Source of the DNA: AAA044-D11 sp009705075
GTDB lineage: Bacteria; Actinomycetota; Actinomycetes; Nanopelagicales; Nanopelagicaceae
NCBI GenBank assembly: GCA_965268675.1
Contig: OZ254179.1
Location: 620,001-684,000, forward strand
DNA length: 64,000 nucleotides
Reading direction: 5' to 3'
This document shows, one piece after another, positions 24,973 through 33,905 of this stretch (its first letter is position 1; each line of letters opens with the position of its first letter). The notes under the pieces were generated by a model that saw only the letters and a list, made by a program, of their open reading frames with translations, ran no database searches and was not told the origin of the DNA. The translations under genes were made by a program, and so were the position numbers.

Positions 24973-26000
24973 TGATTAATTTAAGAGATAAAGGTGCAGA
25001 GCTTTGGGATGGTTGGAACCGTCCGAAGCGGGTAATTTTTGTTTTTGGTGCGATTGGTTTAGCCCTGCTTCTGCCATTTGCTGCGGACTGGGGACCAACT
25101 AGCTTCTTAAACACACCGATCACATCTTTCCAAAATGTTTTGGTCTATCCAGTTGGCATGTTTATTTTGATGGCCCTTGGCTTAAATATTGTGGTTGGTA
25201 AGTCAGGTCTTCTCGATTTGGGTTACGTAGCTTTCTTCGCAATTGGTGCCTATTCGCAGGCAATTCTTTCAACTAAGTTTGGTTGGAATACCTGGGAAGT
25301 TCTACCAATTGGTATTGCAATTGCGATGCTCTCGGGTGTTCTTCTAGGACTCCCAGCGCTAAGACTTCGCGGTGACTATCTCGCAATCATCACACTCGGC
25401 TTCGGTGAAATTGTTCGAATAATTGCTTTGAATAGCACGCAGACTGGTGGCCCAAATGGTGTTGCTGGTATTCCTAATCCACCTGCAATATTCGGAATTA
25501 AGTTTGATTTAATGCATCCCCAACATTTTTTCTGGCTAGTCCTAGCGATGATTCTTCTCGTCGTGTGGATGATTCGCCGATTTACAGTGCGTCGCCCAGG
25601 GCGCGCATGGGAGGCAATCCGACAGGATGAAGATGTCGCCTCACTTATGGGTGTAAATACTTTGGTCTACAAGTTGTGGTCCTTCGTGATTGGCGCTGCT
25701 GTTGGTGGCGCTGCCGGAGTTCTATATGCATCAAAAGTTATGGTTATTTCACCAGATATGTTCAAGTTCGACGTCTCGGTTCTAATCCTGGCTTGCGTTG
25801 TTTTCGGTGGAATCGGAAATATTTGGGGCGTCATGCTCGGCGCTGGAATCCTTGCTTACTTGCCAGATCGAATTCGCTTTATCTCAGATGCTCGCCAATT
25901 AATTTTCGGCCTAGTTCTAATTATCATGATGAATATGCGCCCCGATGGCCTCTTACCGCGCAAGAAACGGGAAAAGATTTCAGAGAAGGTTAAAAAATAA
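24969..26000 (+). CDS. livM: Branched-chain amino-acid ABC transporter permease LivM
   Basis: Second membrane subunit, 343 residues, about nine hydrophobic segments. Diagnostic LivM regions are LNIVVGKSGLLDLGYVAFFAIGAY (the GLLDLGYVAF core), RLRGDYLAIITLGFGEI, the coupling loop WEAIRQDEDVASLMGVN and FGGIGNIWGVMLGA. It overlaps livH by 4 nt and livG by one base (TAATG), so the permease and ATPase genes are translationally linked. Confidence 0.93.
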   Translation: MMINLRDKGAELWDGWNRPKRVIFVFGAIGLALLLPFAADWGPTSFLNTPITSFQNVLVYPVGMFILMALGLNIVVGKSGLLDLGYVAFFAIGAYSQAILSTKFGWNTWEVLPIGIAIAMLSGVLLGLPALRLRGDYLAIITLGFGEIVRIIALNSTQTGGPNGVAGIPNPPAIFGIKFDLMHPQHFFWLVLAMILLVVWMIRRFTVRRPGRAWEAIRQDEDVASLMGVNTLVYKLWSFVIGAAVGGAAGVLYASKVMVISPDMFKFDVSVLILACVVFGGIGNIWGVMLGAGILAYLPDRIRFISDARQLIFGLVLIIMMNMRPDGLLPRKKREKISEKVKK

Positions 26001-26776
26001 TGAGCGAGAAGATACTAGAACTTAAAAATGTAACTATTAAATTTGGTGGCGTTACTGCACTAAGTGAAGTCAACTTCCACGTTAATAAAGGAGAAATTTG
26101 TGCCCTGATTGGCCCAAATGGTGCCGGCAAAACAACAGTTTTCAATGTTGTGACTGGCGTTTATCCAGTTACATCTGGTGACATTATTTTTGAAGGTCAA
26201 AACCTTTCCGGCATGAAGAAGCATAAAGTTGTTAAAGCTGGACTCGCTCGTACCTTTCAAAATGTTCGACTTTTTGGCGATATGACGGCGCTGGAAAATG
26301 TAATTACCGCATCCGACGTTCACAAGAAATCTGGCTTAGTGAGTAGCTTGTTCGGCACTCCAAGAGCGCGTCATGAAGAGAAGGATAGCCGCGCCCGTGC
26401 GCATGAACTCCTTGAATTTTTAGGTATTGACCATCGAGCTGATCAATTAGCGAAGAATCTTCCATACGGAGATCAACGTCGCCTTGAAATCGCTCGAGCA
26501 CTTGGAACTGAACCAAAGCTATTGCTTCTCGATGAGCCAGCAGCTGGCTTTAACCCAGCAGAGAAGATTGAACTTGCTAACACAATTAAAAAGATTCGTG
26601 ACCGTGGTTACACCGTGCTTCTTATCGAACACGATATGTCGTTGATCATGGGAATCTCAGATCGCGTCGCAGTTTTGGACTTTGGTCAGAAGATTGCAGA
26701 TGACCTACCAAGTAAGGTTCAAAATGATCCGAAAGTAATTGAAGCCTATTTAGGAGTACCTGCAGATGCGTCTTGA
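26000..26776 (+). CDS. livG: Branched-chain amino-acid ABC transporter ATP-binding protein LivG
   Basis: Cytoplasmic ATPase of the importer, 258 residues. Walker A GPNGAGKTT at 38-46, the LivG-type signature region NLPYGDQRRLEIARAL in place of a strict LSGGQ, Walker B LLLLDEPAAGFNP and the switch histidine in LLIEHDMS. The long insertion after ARTFQNVRLF is typical for LivG. It overlaps livF by 11 nt. Confidence 0.94.
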   Translation: MSEKILELKNVTIKFGGVTALSEVNFHVNKGEICALIGPNGAGKTTVFNVVTGVYPVTSGDIIFEGQNLSGMKKHKVVKAGLARTFQNVRLFGDMTALENVITASDVHKKSGLVSSLFGTPRARHEEKDSRARAHELLEFLGIDHRADQLAKNLPYGDQRRLEIARALGTEPKLLLLDEPAAGFNPAEKIELANTIKKIRDRGYTVLLIEHDMSLIMGISDRVAVLDFGQKIADDLPSKVQNDPKVIEAYLGVPADAS

Positions 26777-27494
26777 AATTAAAGATCTTCGAGTTCATTA
26801 CGGAAAGATCGAAGCCATCAAAGGCATCTCCGTAGTTGTAAATCAGGGTGAGATTGTTACTTTGATCGGCGCAAATGGTGCTGGCAAGACGACAACTTTG
26901 AAGACAATATCTGGGCTTCGTAAAGTTTCAAGTGGTGAAATTTTGTTTGATGGCCAAGATATCTCAAAGGTCCCTGCGCACGAACGCGTTGATCTAGGAA
27001 TTTCACAAGCGCCAGAAGGTCGTGGAATTTTTCCAGGTATGTCAGTTCTTGAAAACCTTGAGATGGGCAAGTTCAATCGCAAGGATCGCAAGAAAGAGAT
27101 GAAAGAAGATCTCGATCGCGTTTATCACCTTTTCCCACGTTTAAAAGAACGCACATCACAAGCTGGCGGAACTCTTTCGGGTGGCGAACAGCAGATGCTA
27201 GCAATTGGTCGCGCGCTTATGGCGCGTCCGAAAGTTTTGCTTCTTGACGAACCATCTATGGGCTTGGCACCAATGATGATCGCGAATATCTTCCAGATTA
27301 TTACGACCATTAATACTGAACTTGGAACAACAATTCTTCTGGTTGAACAGAACGCACAGCAGGCGCTCCAACGTGCACATCGCGCTTATGTTCTCGAAAC
27401 CGGAAAGGTAGTCAAAGAAGCGAAGGCTTCAGATTTGCTTAACGATCCAGATGTTCGCGCTGCCTATCTTGGTACCGGCGCCGCTGGACATTAA
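26766..27494 (+). CDS. livF: Branched-chain amino-acid ABC transporter ATP-binding protein LivF
   Basis: Second ATPase, pairing with LivG; 242 residues. Walker A GANGAGKTT at 35-43, signature LSGGEQQM, Walker B VLLLDEPSMGLAP and the LivF-typical QAPEGRGIFPGMSVLENL. It is the last gene of livJHMGF. Its TAA shares the tetranucleotide TTAA (27491-27494) with the stop codon of the convergent thioesterase, leaving no intergenic terminator. Confidence 0.94.
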   Translation: MRLEIKDLRVHYGKIEAIKGISVVVNQGEIVTLIGANGAGKTTTLKTISGLRKVSSGEILFDGQDISKVPAHERVDLGISQAPEGRGIFPGMSVLENLEMGKFNRKDRKKEMKEDLDRVYHLFPRLKERTSQAGGTLSGGEQQMLAIGRALMARPKVLLLDEPSMGLAPMMIANIFQIITTINTELGTTILLVEQNAQQALQRAHRAYVLETGKVVKEAKASDLLNDPDVRAAYLGTGAAGH

Positions 27495-27898
27495 TTTCGT
27501 TCAGCGAGAATTAAGCAAGTAATTCTCGAAGTACAGGTTTTCTCTCCAGCATCGTTCACAATAACAACCTCATAGCAGCAGATTGTTTTGCCGAGTGAAA
27601 TAGCTGTTGCAGTCGCTGTAACAAATCCTGAAGTTGCAGATTTATGATGAGTGGCATTTATATCAAGGCCAACGATTCTGCGATCCACGCCAGCATGCAG
27701 TTGAGTGCCAATAGAGCCTAAACTTTCGGCTAAAACTACGTTTGCACCGCCATGTAATAACCCTATGGGCTGGGTATTACCTTCAACTGGCATTCTCGCA
27801 ACTAACCGCTCTGGTGAAGCTTCGAGAATTTCAATTCCCATCTTCGCGCCAAGTGCGCCACTGCCACGCTTATTTAGAATCTCAAGGAAATCATCCAT
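27491..27898 (-). CDS. PaaI-type hotdog-fold thioesterase
   Basis: A 135-residue protein when started at the ATG complementary to 27896-27898 (MDDFLEIL). The hotdog-fold signature of PaaI-like acyl-CoA thioesterases is present: PIGLLHGGANVVLAES, with the HGG oxyanion region and a later acidic residue, then THHKSATSG. Such enzymes hydrolyse phenylacetyl-, hydroxybenzoyl- or other acyl-CoAs; the substrate cannot be told. It is divergent from polA with 32 bp between starts, and convergent with livF, overlapping by 4 nt. Placement next to polA is seen in other actinobacteria (memory). Confidence 0.85.
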   Translation of the reverse strand: MDDFLEILNKRGSGALGAKMGIEILEASPERLVARMPVEGNTQPIGLLHGGANVVLAESLGSIGTQLHAGVDRRIVGLDINATHHKSATSGFVTATATAISLGKTICCYEVVIVNDAGEKTCTSRITCLILAERN

Positions 27899-27930
27899 GT
27901 TGGTAAGTCTAACCAATAGACTCGCGGGAA

Positions 27931-30525
27931 ATGAGCGCAACTAAGAGGATTTTACTAATCGATGGCCATTCGCTGGCATATCGAGCTTTTTATGCGCTTC
28001 CGGCTGAAAATTTCGTAACTTCTGCTGGGCAACATACCAATGCAATTTATGGCTTCGCATCAATGCTTATAAATTTAATCTCATCAGAGAAACCAACCCA
28101 TATTGCTACGGCCTTTGATGTTTCGAGAAAAACCTTTAGATCAGAGCGCTTTCCAGAATATAAAGCTAACCGATCCGCGACTCCAGATGAATTTAGATCA
28201 CAGACGAGTTTTCTCTTTGACCTCGTTCATGGCTTTGGGATTCGCCACTTCGCAGTAGAAGGATTCGAAGCAGATGACATTATTGCAACGCTCGCTAAAC
28301 GGGCAGAGGCTGAGGGCTTTGAAGTATTGATATGTACGGGTGATCGCGATTCGTTCCAGTTGATTAATGAGAACACAACAGTTCTTTATCCAAAGCGTGG
28401 AGTAACGGATTTAGCGCGCATGACACCACAAGCCGTTGAAGAGAAATATGGTTTAACTCCTGCTCAGTATCCTGACTTTGCTGCGCTGCGGGGCGACCCG
28501 AGTGATAACTTGCCTTCGATTCCTGGCATAGGGGAGAAGACCGCGGCTAAATGGATTGCCGAATATGGATCTCTCGAAGCGCTACTTGCGAGCGTAGAAA
28601 AAGTGGGCGGCAAAGTTGGTGATTCACTTCGAGCAAATATTTCTAGCGTTAAATTGAATGCAGAACTGACTCATCTTCGAAGTGATATGGCGATTGAAGC
28701 TACGATAACTGATTTAGCTTGGAATGGAATTGCTTCAGAGGATTTGAATAAGTTGTTAGATTTACTGGAAATCAAAGCGATAAAAGAGAGAGTCAAGGTT
28801 TTATCTGGAACCAATTCTGCTGAAGTTGCGAAAGCTCCCAGCAATTCAGTTAGCAAGATGGAAAGTCGCGAAATTTCTGCCGAAGAACTGAGCAAATTAT
28901 TAACGAACCGGACTGATCCGATTGCTATTGAATTTAGCGCTCCCGAAGGAAAAATATTGGAGTATGCAGTCGCCCTCGATGAATTCACTCTTTATCTCGT
29001 ACGAGATTCAAAGTTAGGTCCTTGGTTTTCCGATGCAAAGCTCCCTAAGTATTTGCACGGAGCAAAAGAGATTGCCCGAAATTATGAACTTAGTGGCCTG
29101 GCATTCGATACAGAACTAGCCGCTTATTTAATTAATCCTGGTGGCCGAAATCTTGCGCTATCTGACTTGACCGAACGCTTCTTAGGAATTGTGAATGCAG
29201 AGCAAGAAGAATCTCTCTTCTCTCAATTCGAAGGGTTAGGCGCACCTGCGATCTTTAAATTAGTTTCAATTCTCGGTAGAGAACTTGAAGATAGAGGCAT
29301 GACATCGCTTATGAGCGATTTGGAAATCCCAGTGCTAGAAGAACTTGCATCGATGGAGGCCACGGGAATCGGCGTTGATTCGCAGAAATTAGCTGAGCTC
29401 TCAAAGTTTTTCCGTACTGAAGTTGATCGGGAAACTGCGGGCGCGCATAAGGAGGCGGGCAAAGAGTTCAATGTCGGCTCACCAAAGCAATTACAAGCCG
29501 TTCTCTTTGATGAGTTGGATCTACCGAAGACTAAGAAGATTAAGACCGGATTCACAACTGACGCGGAAAGCCTGGATTGGCTCTTTGCAAAGACCAAGCA
29601 CCCAATTCTTAAGCACTTGCTCCGAATTAGAGAGACCAGCAAATTACTGACAACTGTTGATGGCTTGATTGAAGCGACTGCTAGCGATGGTCGAATACAT
29701 ACAATCTTTCAGCAAACTATTACGGCAACGGGTCGACTTTCTTCGACAAATCCAAACTTGCAGAACATTCCAGTGCGGACTGAGGAAGGGCGTCGGATAC
29801 GTGATTGCTTTATCTCAAAGCAACCGTATGTAACGCTTTTGACGGCGGATTACAGCCAGATTGAAATGCGCATCATGGCGCACCTCTCTAAAGATGCGAA
29901 CTTAATCGAAGCATTCAAAATGGGGGAGGACCTCCACTCAACTGTCGCGGGATTAGTTTTTGGCGTTAAGCCAGATGGCGTTGATGCCGAAATGCGTCGG
30001 CAAATTAAAGCCATGTCTTACGGGCTTGCATATGGCTTATCTGCCTACGGACTTGCTCAGCAGTTGGATCTTTCACCGACAGATGCGGCAATTTTGATGG
30101 ATAAATATTTCGATCGCTTTGGTGGAATCCGTGAGTATTTGGCTCAAGTTGTAGTTATTGCTCGCGAGAAGGGTTACACCGAAACAATCATGGGCCGCAG
30201 ACGTTATCTTCCAGATTTAACAAGTGATAACAGGCCAAGGCGTGAAGTTGCTGAACGAATGGCGCTAAATGCACCTATCCAAGGTTCGGCTGCTGACATC
30301 ATTAAAGTAGCGATGCTAAATGTTGCCAAGCAGTTGAAAGCGCAATCATTAACTTCTCGTTTACTTTTACAAGTGCATGATGAGTTGATTCTAGAAGTTG
30401 CACCCGGCGAGGAAGAGCAATTAACTAAGCTGGTTAAGCAAGAGATGGGTGGCGCATTTAAGCTATCAGTGCCACTTGATGTAAATATTGGCATCGGAAC
30501 AAGTTGGGATCTAGCAGCCCACTAA
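27931..30525 (+). CDS. polA: DNA polymerase I
   Basis: Repair and Okazaki-fragment polymerase, 864 residues. The 5' nuclease domain fills about 1-290 (LLIDGHSLAYRAFYAL, EADDIIATLA, GDPSDNLPSIPGIGEKTA). The middle domain, about 310-470, has lost the proofreading DxE motif (IAIEFSAP is in its place), so 3'-5' exonuclease is probably absent, as is usual in actinobacteria. The polymerase domain has motif A DYSQIEMRI, the O-helix RRQIKAMSYGLAYG with a tyrosine where E. coli has Phe762, and motif C VHDELILE. It ends in a 4-nt overlap with the convergent MFS gene. Confidence 0.97.
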   Translation: MSATKRILLIDGHSLAYRAFYALPAENFVTSAGQHTNAIYGFASMLINLISSEKPTHIATAFDVSRKTFRSERFPEYKANRSATPDEFRSQTSFLFDLVHGFGIRHFAVEGFEADDIIATLAKRAEAEGFEVLICTGDRDSFQLINENTTVLYPKRGVTDLARMTPQAVEEKYGLTPAQYPDFAALRGDPSDNLPSIPGIGEKTAAKWIAEYGSLEALLASVEKVGGKVGDSLRANISSVKLNAELTHLRSDMAIEATITDLAWNGIASEDLNKLLDLLEIKAIKERVKVLSGTNSAEVAKAPSNSVSKMESREISAEELSKLLTNRTDPIAIEFSAPEGKILEYAVALDEFTLYLVRDSKLGPWFSDAKLPKYLHGAKEIARNYELSGLAFDTELAAYLINPGGRNLALSDLTERFLGIVNAEQEESLFSQFEGLGAPAIFKLVSILGRELEDRGMTSLMSDLEIPVLEELASMEATGIGVDSQKLAELSKFFRTEVDRETAGAHKEAGKEFNVGSPKQLQAVLFDELDLPKTKKIKTGFTTDAESLDWLFAKTKHPILKHLLRIRETSKLLTTVDGLIEATASDGRIHTIFQQTITATGRLSSTNPNLQNIPVRTEEGRRIRDCFISKQPYVTLLTADYSQIEMRIMAHLSKDANLIEAFKMGEDLHSTVAGLVFGVKPDGVDAEMRRQIKAMSYGLAYGLSAYGLAQQLDLSPTDAAILMDKYFDRFGGIREYLAQVVVIAREKGYTETIMGRRRYLPDLTSDNRPRREVAERMALNAPIQGSAADIIKVAMLNVAKQLKAQSLTSRLLLQVHDELILEVAPGEEEQLTKLVKQEMGGAFKLSVPLDVNIGIGTSWDLAAH

Positions 30526-31748
30526 TTGGTCTTATCTAGCGCGGTGTTTAATGCGCCTTCATCTTCGCTCTGAGTAGGAAGTCGATCAGCCGACTTTAAG
30601 AGAACATGCCCTTTAGAGATAATTAAATATCCGACTAGAACGCAGATACTCATGGCCGCAAGACAATATCTTGGCGAGAACGCTTCACTGATGTAACCAC
30701 TAATTGCTGCGCCAATTGCTAGCGCAGTTCCTTCAAATGTCCAGAGCCAACCTATCGCAGCAGTTGGGGCGCCCTTAGGTCGGACAGCTTCTACTATCTC
30801 CCAATAGAAAACCATCTGCATTCCGCCCGCGAGTCCAAGTAGCGCTGAAACGATTAACAAAGTCCAATCAGGATTTGTTGCGGCAAGTGGCGCGCAGACA
30901 ATTACCCAAAAAAGGTAAGTACTACGAAAAGCTCGCAGCGGTGTGATCTTTTTAGAAATAAGTCCAGCAAGTAAGCTGCCAAAAATATTAAAAATTGCCA
31001 TAACTGCAAAGATCAAACCAGTTCGGTTAGCGACACCTTCCAAAGTGGTGAAAGCCGGAACTCCAGTTTCAAAAAGTCCGTATGCCAAACCAATAAAAAT
31101 TCCTTCGGCAATAAGTAATCGGATAGCCGGTATCTTCAAAAGATGTTCAGCGCCAGGCTCTTTCTTCTCTGGAATCCAATTTCTTGTAACTTTCAATAGC
31201 GCAAGGGCAATACCGCCTAGCAACATGGCTGCTGCGCAAAAATTAAGAGCGCTCTTTGGCGAATCAGAAAGAGCCAAGGAGGTTACTAATACGGGACCGA
31301 TTACGGCGGTGGTGCTCATCACTGCAGTATCTACTGCGAATATCGCGCGCTGCTTTCTCTCCGGAACAACAATTTTCCAAAGTGGACGTACTGCGAGATT
31401 AATAGGCGGCGCAACAGCACCCAAGATCAGTGAGATTGTGATTAGCGAGATTTTTCCATCGACATAGTTGAAGAAAACTATGAGAGCCGCGTATGACGGA
31501 ACCAGAATACGTAAAGGCCAGGTTAGGCCGTACTTATCTATGAATACTGAACGAATGCCAACAGAGAGAGATGAAGCGAGTCCGTTTAGCCCAACCGCCA
31601 ATCCGGCAATTGCTATCGATGAGGTAGTGTTTTGAACTTTGAAGAAGATGCCTAGAGAGATCATCCCGTAGGCCAAACGAGCAGGAATTGAACTAATTAG
31701 TAATTGCTGGACACCTTTCATTTTTAGGAGTTCCAGATATGCGTGCAT
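30522..31748 (-). CDS. Major facilitator superfamily transporter
   Basis: A 408-residue membrane protein with about twelve hydrophobic segments and the weak duplicated MFS pattern (a G-x-R-type loop near SVGIRSVFIDKYGL, and a second half beginning after KKEPGAEHLLKIP). It resembles drug/efflux-type actinobacterial MFS proteins but the substrate cannot be assigned. ATG 31748 is used; an internal ATG nine codons later is possible. It is transcribed away from rpsA and meets polA with both stop codons inside CTAA (30522-30525). Confidence 0.82.
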   Translation of the reverse strand: MHAYLELLKMKGVQQLLISSIPARLAYGMISLGIFFKVQNTTSSIAIAGLAVGLNGLASSLSVGIRSVFIDKYGLTWPLRILVPSYAALIVFFNYVDGKISLITISLILGAVAPPINLAVRPLWKIVVPERKQRAIFAVDTAVMSTTAVIGPVLVTSLALSDSPKSALNFCAAAMLLGGIALALLKVTRNWIPEKKEPGAEHLLKIPAIRLLIAEGIFIGLAYGLFETGVPAFTTLEGVANRTGLIFAVMAIFNIFGSLLAGLISKKITPLRAFRSTYLFWVIVCAPLAATNPDWTLLIVSALLGLAGGMQMVFYWEIVEAVRPKGAPTAAIGWLWTFEGTALAIGAAISGYISEAFSPRYCLAAMSICVLVGYLIISKGHVLLKSADRLPTQSEDEGALNTALDKTN

Positions 31749-31770
31749 TTTCCGATTCTAGACCCTGATT

Positions 31771-31799
31771 TTGACCATCTACCAGCACACAAGTAGCCT
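31771..31799 (+). promoter_or_regulatory. rpsA: putative rpsA promoter
   Basis: TTGACC (31771-31776) and TAGCCT (31794-31799) are spaced by exactly 17 nt. The distance to the rpsA TTG at 31869 gives a leader of about 62 nt ending in GGAG. This is the best -35/-10 match found in the window. Confidence 0.6.
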
Positions 31800-31868
31800 T
31801 AGCCCTTCGTGAATCAGCCAGATTTATGAACTGTCCTATTCCTACTACTTCTATCCCTTCGGAGAATT

Positions 31869-33230
31869 TTGACCCCTACACAAATTACGTTAAACGACAT
31901 CGGCTCAGCCGAAGATTTTCTTGCCGCAATTGAAGGCACAATAAAGAATTTTAATGATGGCGATCTAGTTATCGGAACCGTTGTTCAAATTGATCGCGAA
32001 GAAGTTTTGCTAGACATTGGTTACAAGACTGAAGGCGTTATTCCTTCCCGCGAACTTTCAATCCGCCACGACATAGATCCTTCAGAGATTGTTTCTGTCG
32101 GCGATCGCGTTGAAGCGCTTGTAATTACTAAAGAAGATAAAGAGGGTCGTTTAATTCTCTCCAAGAAGCGCGCACAATACGAACGCGCCTGGGGCGATAT
32201 CGAAGGCAAGAAAGAGCGTGACGAAGTTGTCACAGGTATTGTTATTGAAGTTGTTAAGGGCGGTCTGATCGTAGACATTGGTCTCCGTGGCTTCCTACCA
32301 GCATCACTTGTTGAAATGCGTCGAGTACGCGATCTAACTCCTTACATTGGACAACAGGTTGAGGCTCGCATCATCGAACTAGATAAGAATCGCAACAACG
32401 TTGTGCTTTCTCGTCGTGCATTCCTTGAGCAAACTCAATCTGCATCACGCACAACATTCTTGAACCAACTCGAAAAGGGTCAAGTACGTTCTGGCGTAGT
32501 TTCATCAATCGTTAACTTTGGTGCATTCGTTGACCTTGGTGGCGTAGATGGCCTAGTTCACGTTTCAGAACTTTCTTGGAAGCACATCGACCATCCAAAT
32601 GAGGTCGTTGAAGTTGGCGACGCTGTCACTGTCGAAGTTCTTGAAGTCGATTTCGAACGTGAGCGTGTCTCACTATCTCTCAAGGCAACACAGGAAGATC
32701 CATGGCAAGCATTTGCTCGCACACATGCGATCAACCAAGTTGTTCCTGGAGAAGTTACTAAGCTTGTTCCTTTCGGCGCATTCATACGCGTTTTCGAAGG
32801 AATCGAAGGCCTAGTTCACATTTCAGAGTTGGCAGAACGCCACGTTGAAATTCCAGAACAAGTTGTTCAAGTTGGCGACGAGCTTTTCGTAAAGATTATT
32901 GATATCGATCTAGAGCGACGTCGTATCTCACTCTCATTGAAGCAAGCTAACGAAGGTACTGAAGTAGAAATCGAAGCCTTCGATCCAACGCAATATGGAA
33001 TGGCTGCTCGTTACGATGCAGAAGGAAACTTCATTTATCCTGAAGGTTTTGATGCTGATTCCCAAGAATGGCGCCCAGGCTTTGAAGCCCAGCGTGAAGA
33101 GTGGGAACGTCAATATGCTGAAGCGCAAACGCGTTTCATGGCACACCGCAAGCAGAAGGAAGAAGCAAAAGCTGCTGACGCCGCTGCAGGCGACACCGTT
33201 GCTGAAGCTCCCGAAGCTGCTGCAGAATAA
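31869..33230 (+). CDS. rpsA: 30S ribosomal protein S1
   Basis: Ribosomal protein that helps bind mRNA. Four S1/OB repeats are seen (about residues 33-103, 119-186, 204-273 and 290-360), with repeat cores such as GVIPSRELS, GFLPASLVEMR, GLVHVSELSW and GLVHISELAE. The C-terminus is charged and then Ala-rich. At 453 residues it is the short four-repeat actinobacterial form. The start is TTG 31869 with GGAG 5 nt before. It is a single-gene unit, with its own promoter and a strong terminator after it. Confidence 0.96.
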   Translation: MTPTQITLNDIGSAEDFLAAIEGTIKNFNDGDLVIGTVVQIDREEVLLDIGYKTEGVIPSRELSIRHDIDPSEIVSVGDRVEALVITKEDKEGRLILSKKRAQYERAWGDIEGKKERDEVVTGIVIEVVKGGLIVDIGLRGFLPASLVEMRRVRDLTPYIGQQVEARIIELDKNRNNVVLSRRAFLEQTQSASRTTFLNQLEKGQVRSGVVSSIVNFGAFVDLGGVDGLVHVSELSWKHIDHPNEVVEVGDAVTVEVLEVDFERERVSLSLKATQEDPWQAFARTHAINQVVPGEVTKLVPFGAFIRVFEGIEGLVHISELAERHVEIPEQVVQVGDELFVKIIDIDLERRRISLSLKQANEGTEVEIEAFDPTQYGMAARYDAEGNFIYPEGFDADSQEWRPGFEAQREEWERQYAEAQTRFMAHRKQKEEAKAADAAAGDTVAEAPEAAAE

Positions 33231-33242
33231 AAAAATAGAGTT

Positions 33243-33273
33243 AAGGGCCCTGACTTCGGTCGGGGCCCTTTCC
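33243..33273 (+). terminator. rpsA terminator with UUCG tetraloop
   Basis: AAGGGCCCTGAC (33243-33254) pairs with GTCGGGGCCCTT (33259-33270): 12 bp with one T-G wobble, closed by a C(TTCG)G tetraloop and followed by TTTCC. It separates rpsA from coaE. Confidence 0.85.
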
Positions 33274-33296
33274 ATTTCTAAAGATAAGATTCCAAC

Positions 33297-33902
33297 GTGC
33301 TAAAAGTTGCCCTAACTGGTGGAATCGGTTCTGGAAAGTCTGCTGCCGGAGATTTCTTTGAAGATCTTGGCGCTGTGGTAATCGATGCCGACCAACTCGC
33401 CCGCGAGGTTGTTGAGCGCGGGACCGAGGGTTTCGATGAAATTGTTTCAGCTTTTGGCGATGATATTTTGAAGAATGGAATATTGGATCGCTCTAAACTT
33501 GGAGAAATAATTTTTGCGGATGCAGAAGCCCGCAGGAACCTTGAGGAGATAATCCATCCGAAAGTCCAGCAGGCATTTGATGAAATCGTTGAGTCAAGTC
33601 CTGATGATGCAGTGATTATTTATCAGATTCCAATTCTTGTAGAAACTATGGGTAAAGCTCGCTTTGACTATGTAATTACCGTTGAAGCTACTCTGGAAAA
33701 TAGAATGGCAAGATTGAAAGCCCGAGGCATGAAGGGCTATGAGATCGAAGCTCGAATAGCCACGCAAGCGAGTGATGCCGAGAGGTCCAAGATTGCCGAT
33801 ACGGTTTTTACCAACAATGGAGATTTAGATCAACTTCTGCGACAAGTTGAGAATCTATACGAGGATGTTCTGTTACCTCGGGCACGTGCGAGTAGTAATT
33901 AG
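33297..33902 (+). CDS. coaE: Dephospho-CoA kinase
   Basis: Phosphorylates dephospho-CoA in the last step of coenzyme A synthesis. The P-loop GGIGSGKS lies at residues 8-15; DADQLAREVVERG and HPKVQQAF are family motifs, and the lid region follows LKARGM. The protein has 201 residues without the C-terminal UPF0157 extension found in mycobacteria. It starts at GTG and leads the coaE-uvrB-uvrA-uvrC-rapZ-yvcK-whiA run. Confidence 0.93.
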   Translation: MLKVALTGGIGSGKSAAGDFFEDLGAVVIDADQLAREVVERGTEGFDEIVSAFGDDILKNGILDRSKLGEIIFADAEARRNLEEIIHPKVQQAFDEIVESSPDDAVIIYQIPILVETMGKARFDYVITVEATLENRMARLKARGMKGYEIEARIATQASDAERSKIADTVFTNNGDLDQLLRQVENLYEDVLLPRARASSN

Positions 33903-33905
33903 CAA

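Noticed and set aside
24923..25123. minus-strand small frame at the livH/livM junction
   Set aside because: No ribosome site or family; both plus-strand genes are clear and coupled.
27491..27520. TTAATTTCG/CGAGAATTAA near the livF end as a bidirectional terminator
   Set aside because: Imperfect pairing with a bulge and no T tract on either side.
27899..27940. longer N-terminus of the thioesterase (start at 27940)
   Set aside because: Would overlap the polA start and adds 14 residues without homology to hotdog proteins; ATG at 27898 fits the family.
30943..31467. 174-codon plus-strand frame opposite the MFS gene
   Set aside because: The minus-strand frame is longer, has twelve hydrophobic segments and respects gene junctions; the plus frame is a shadow.
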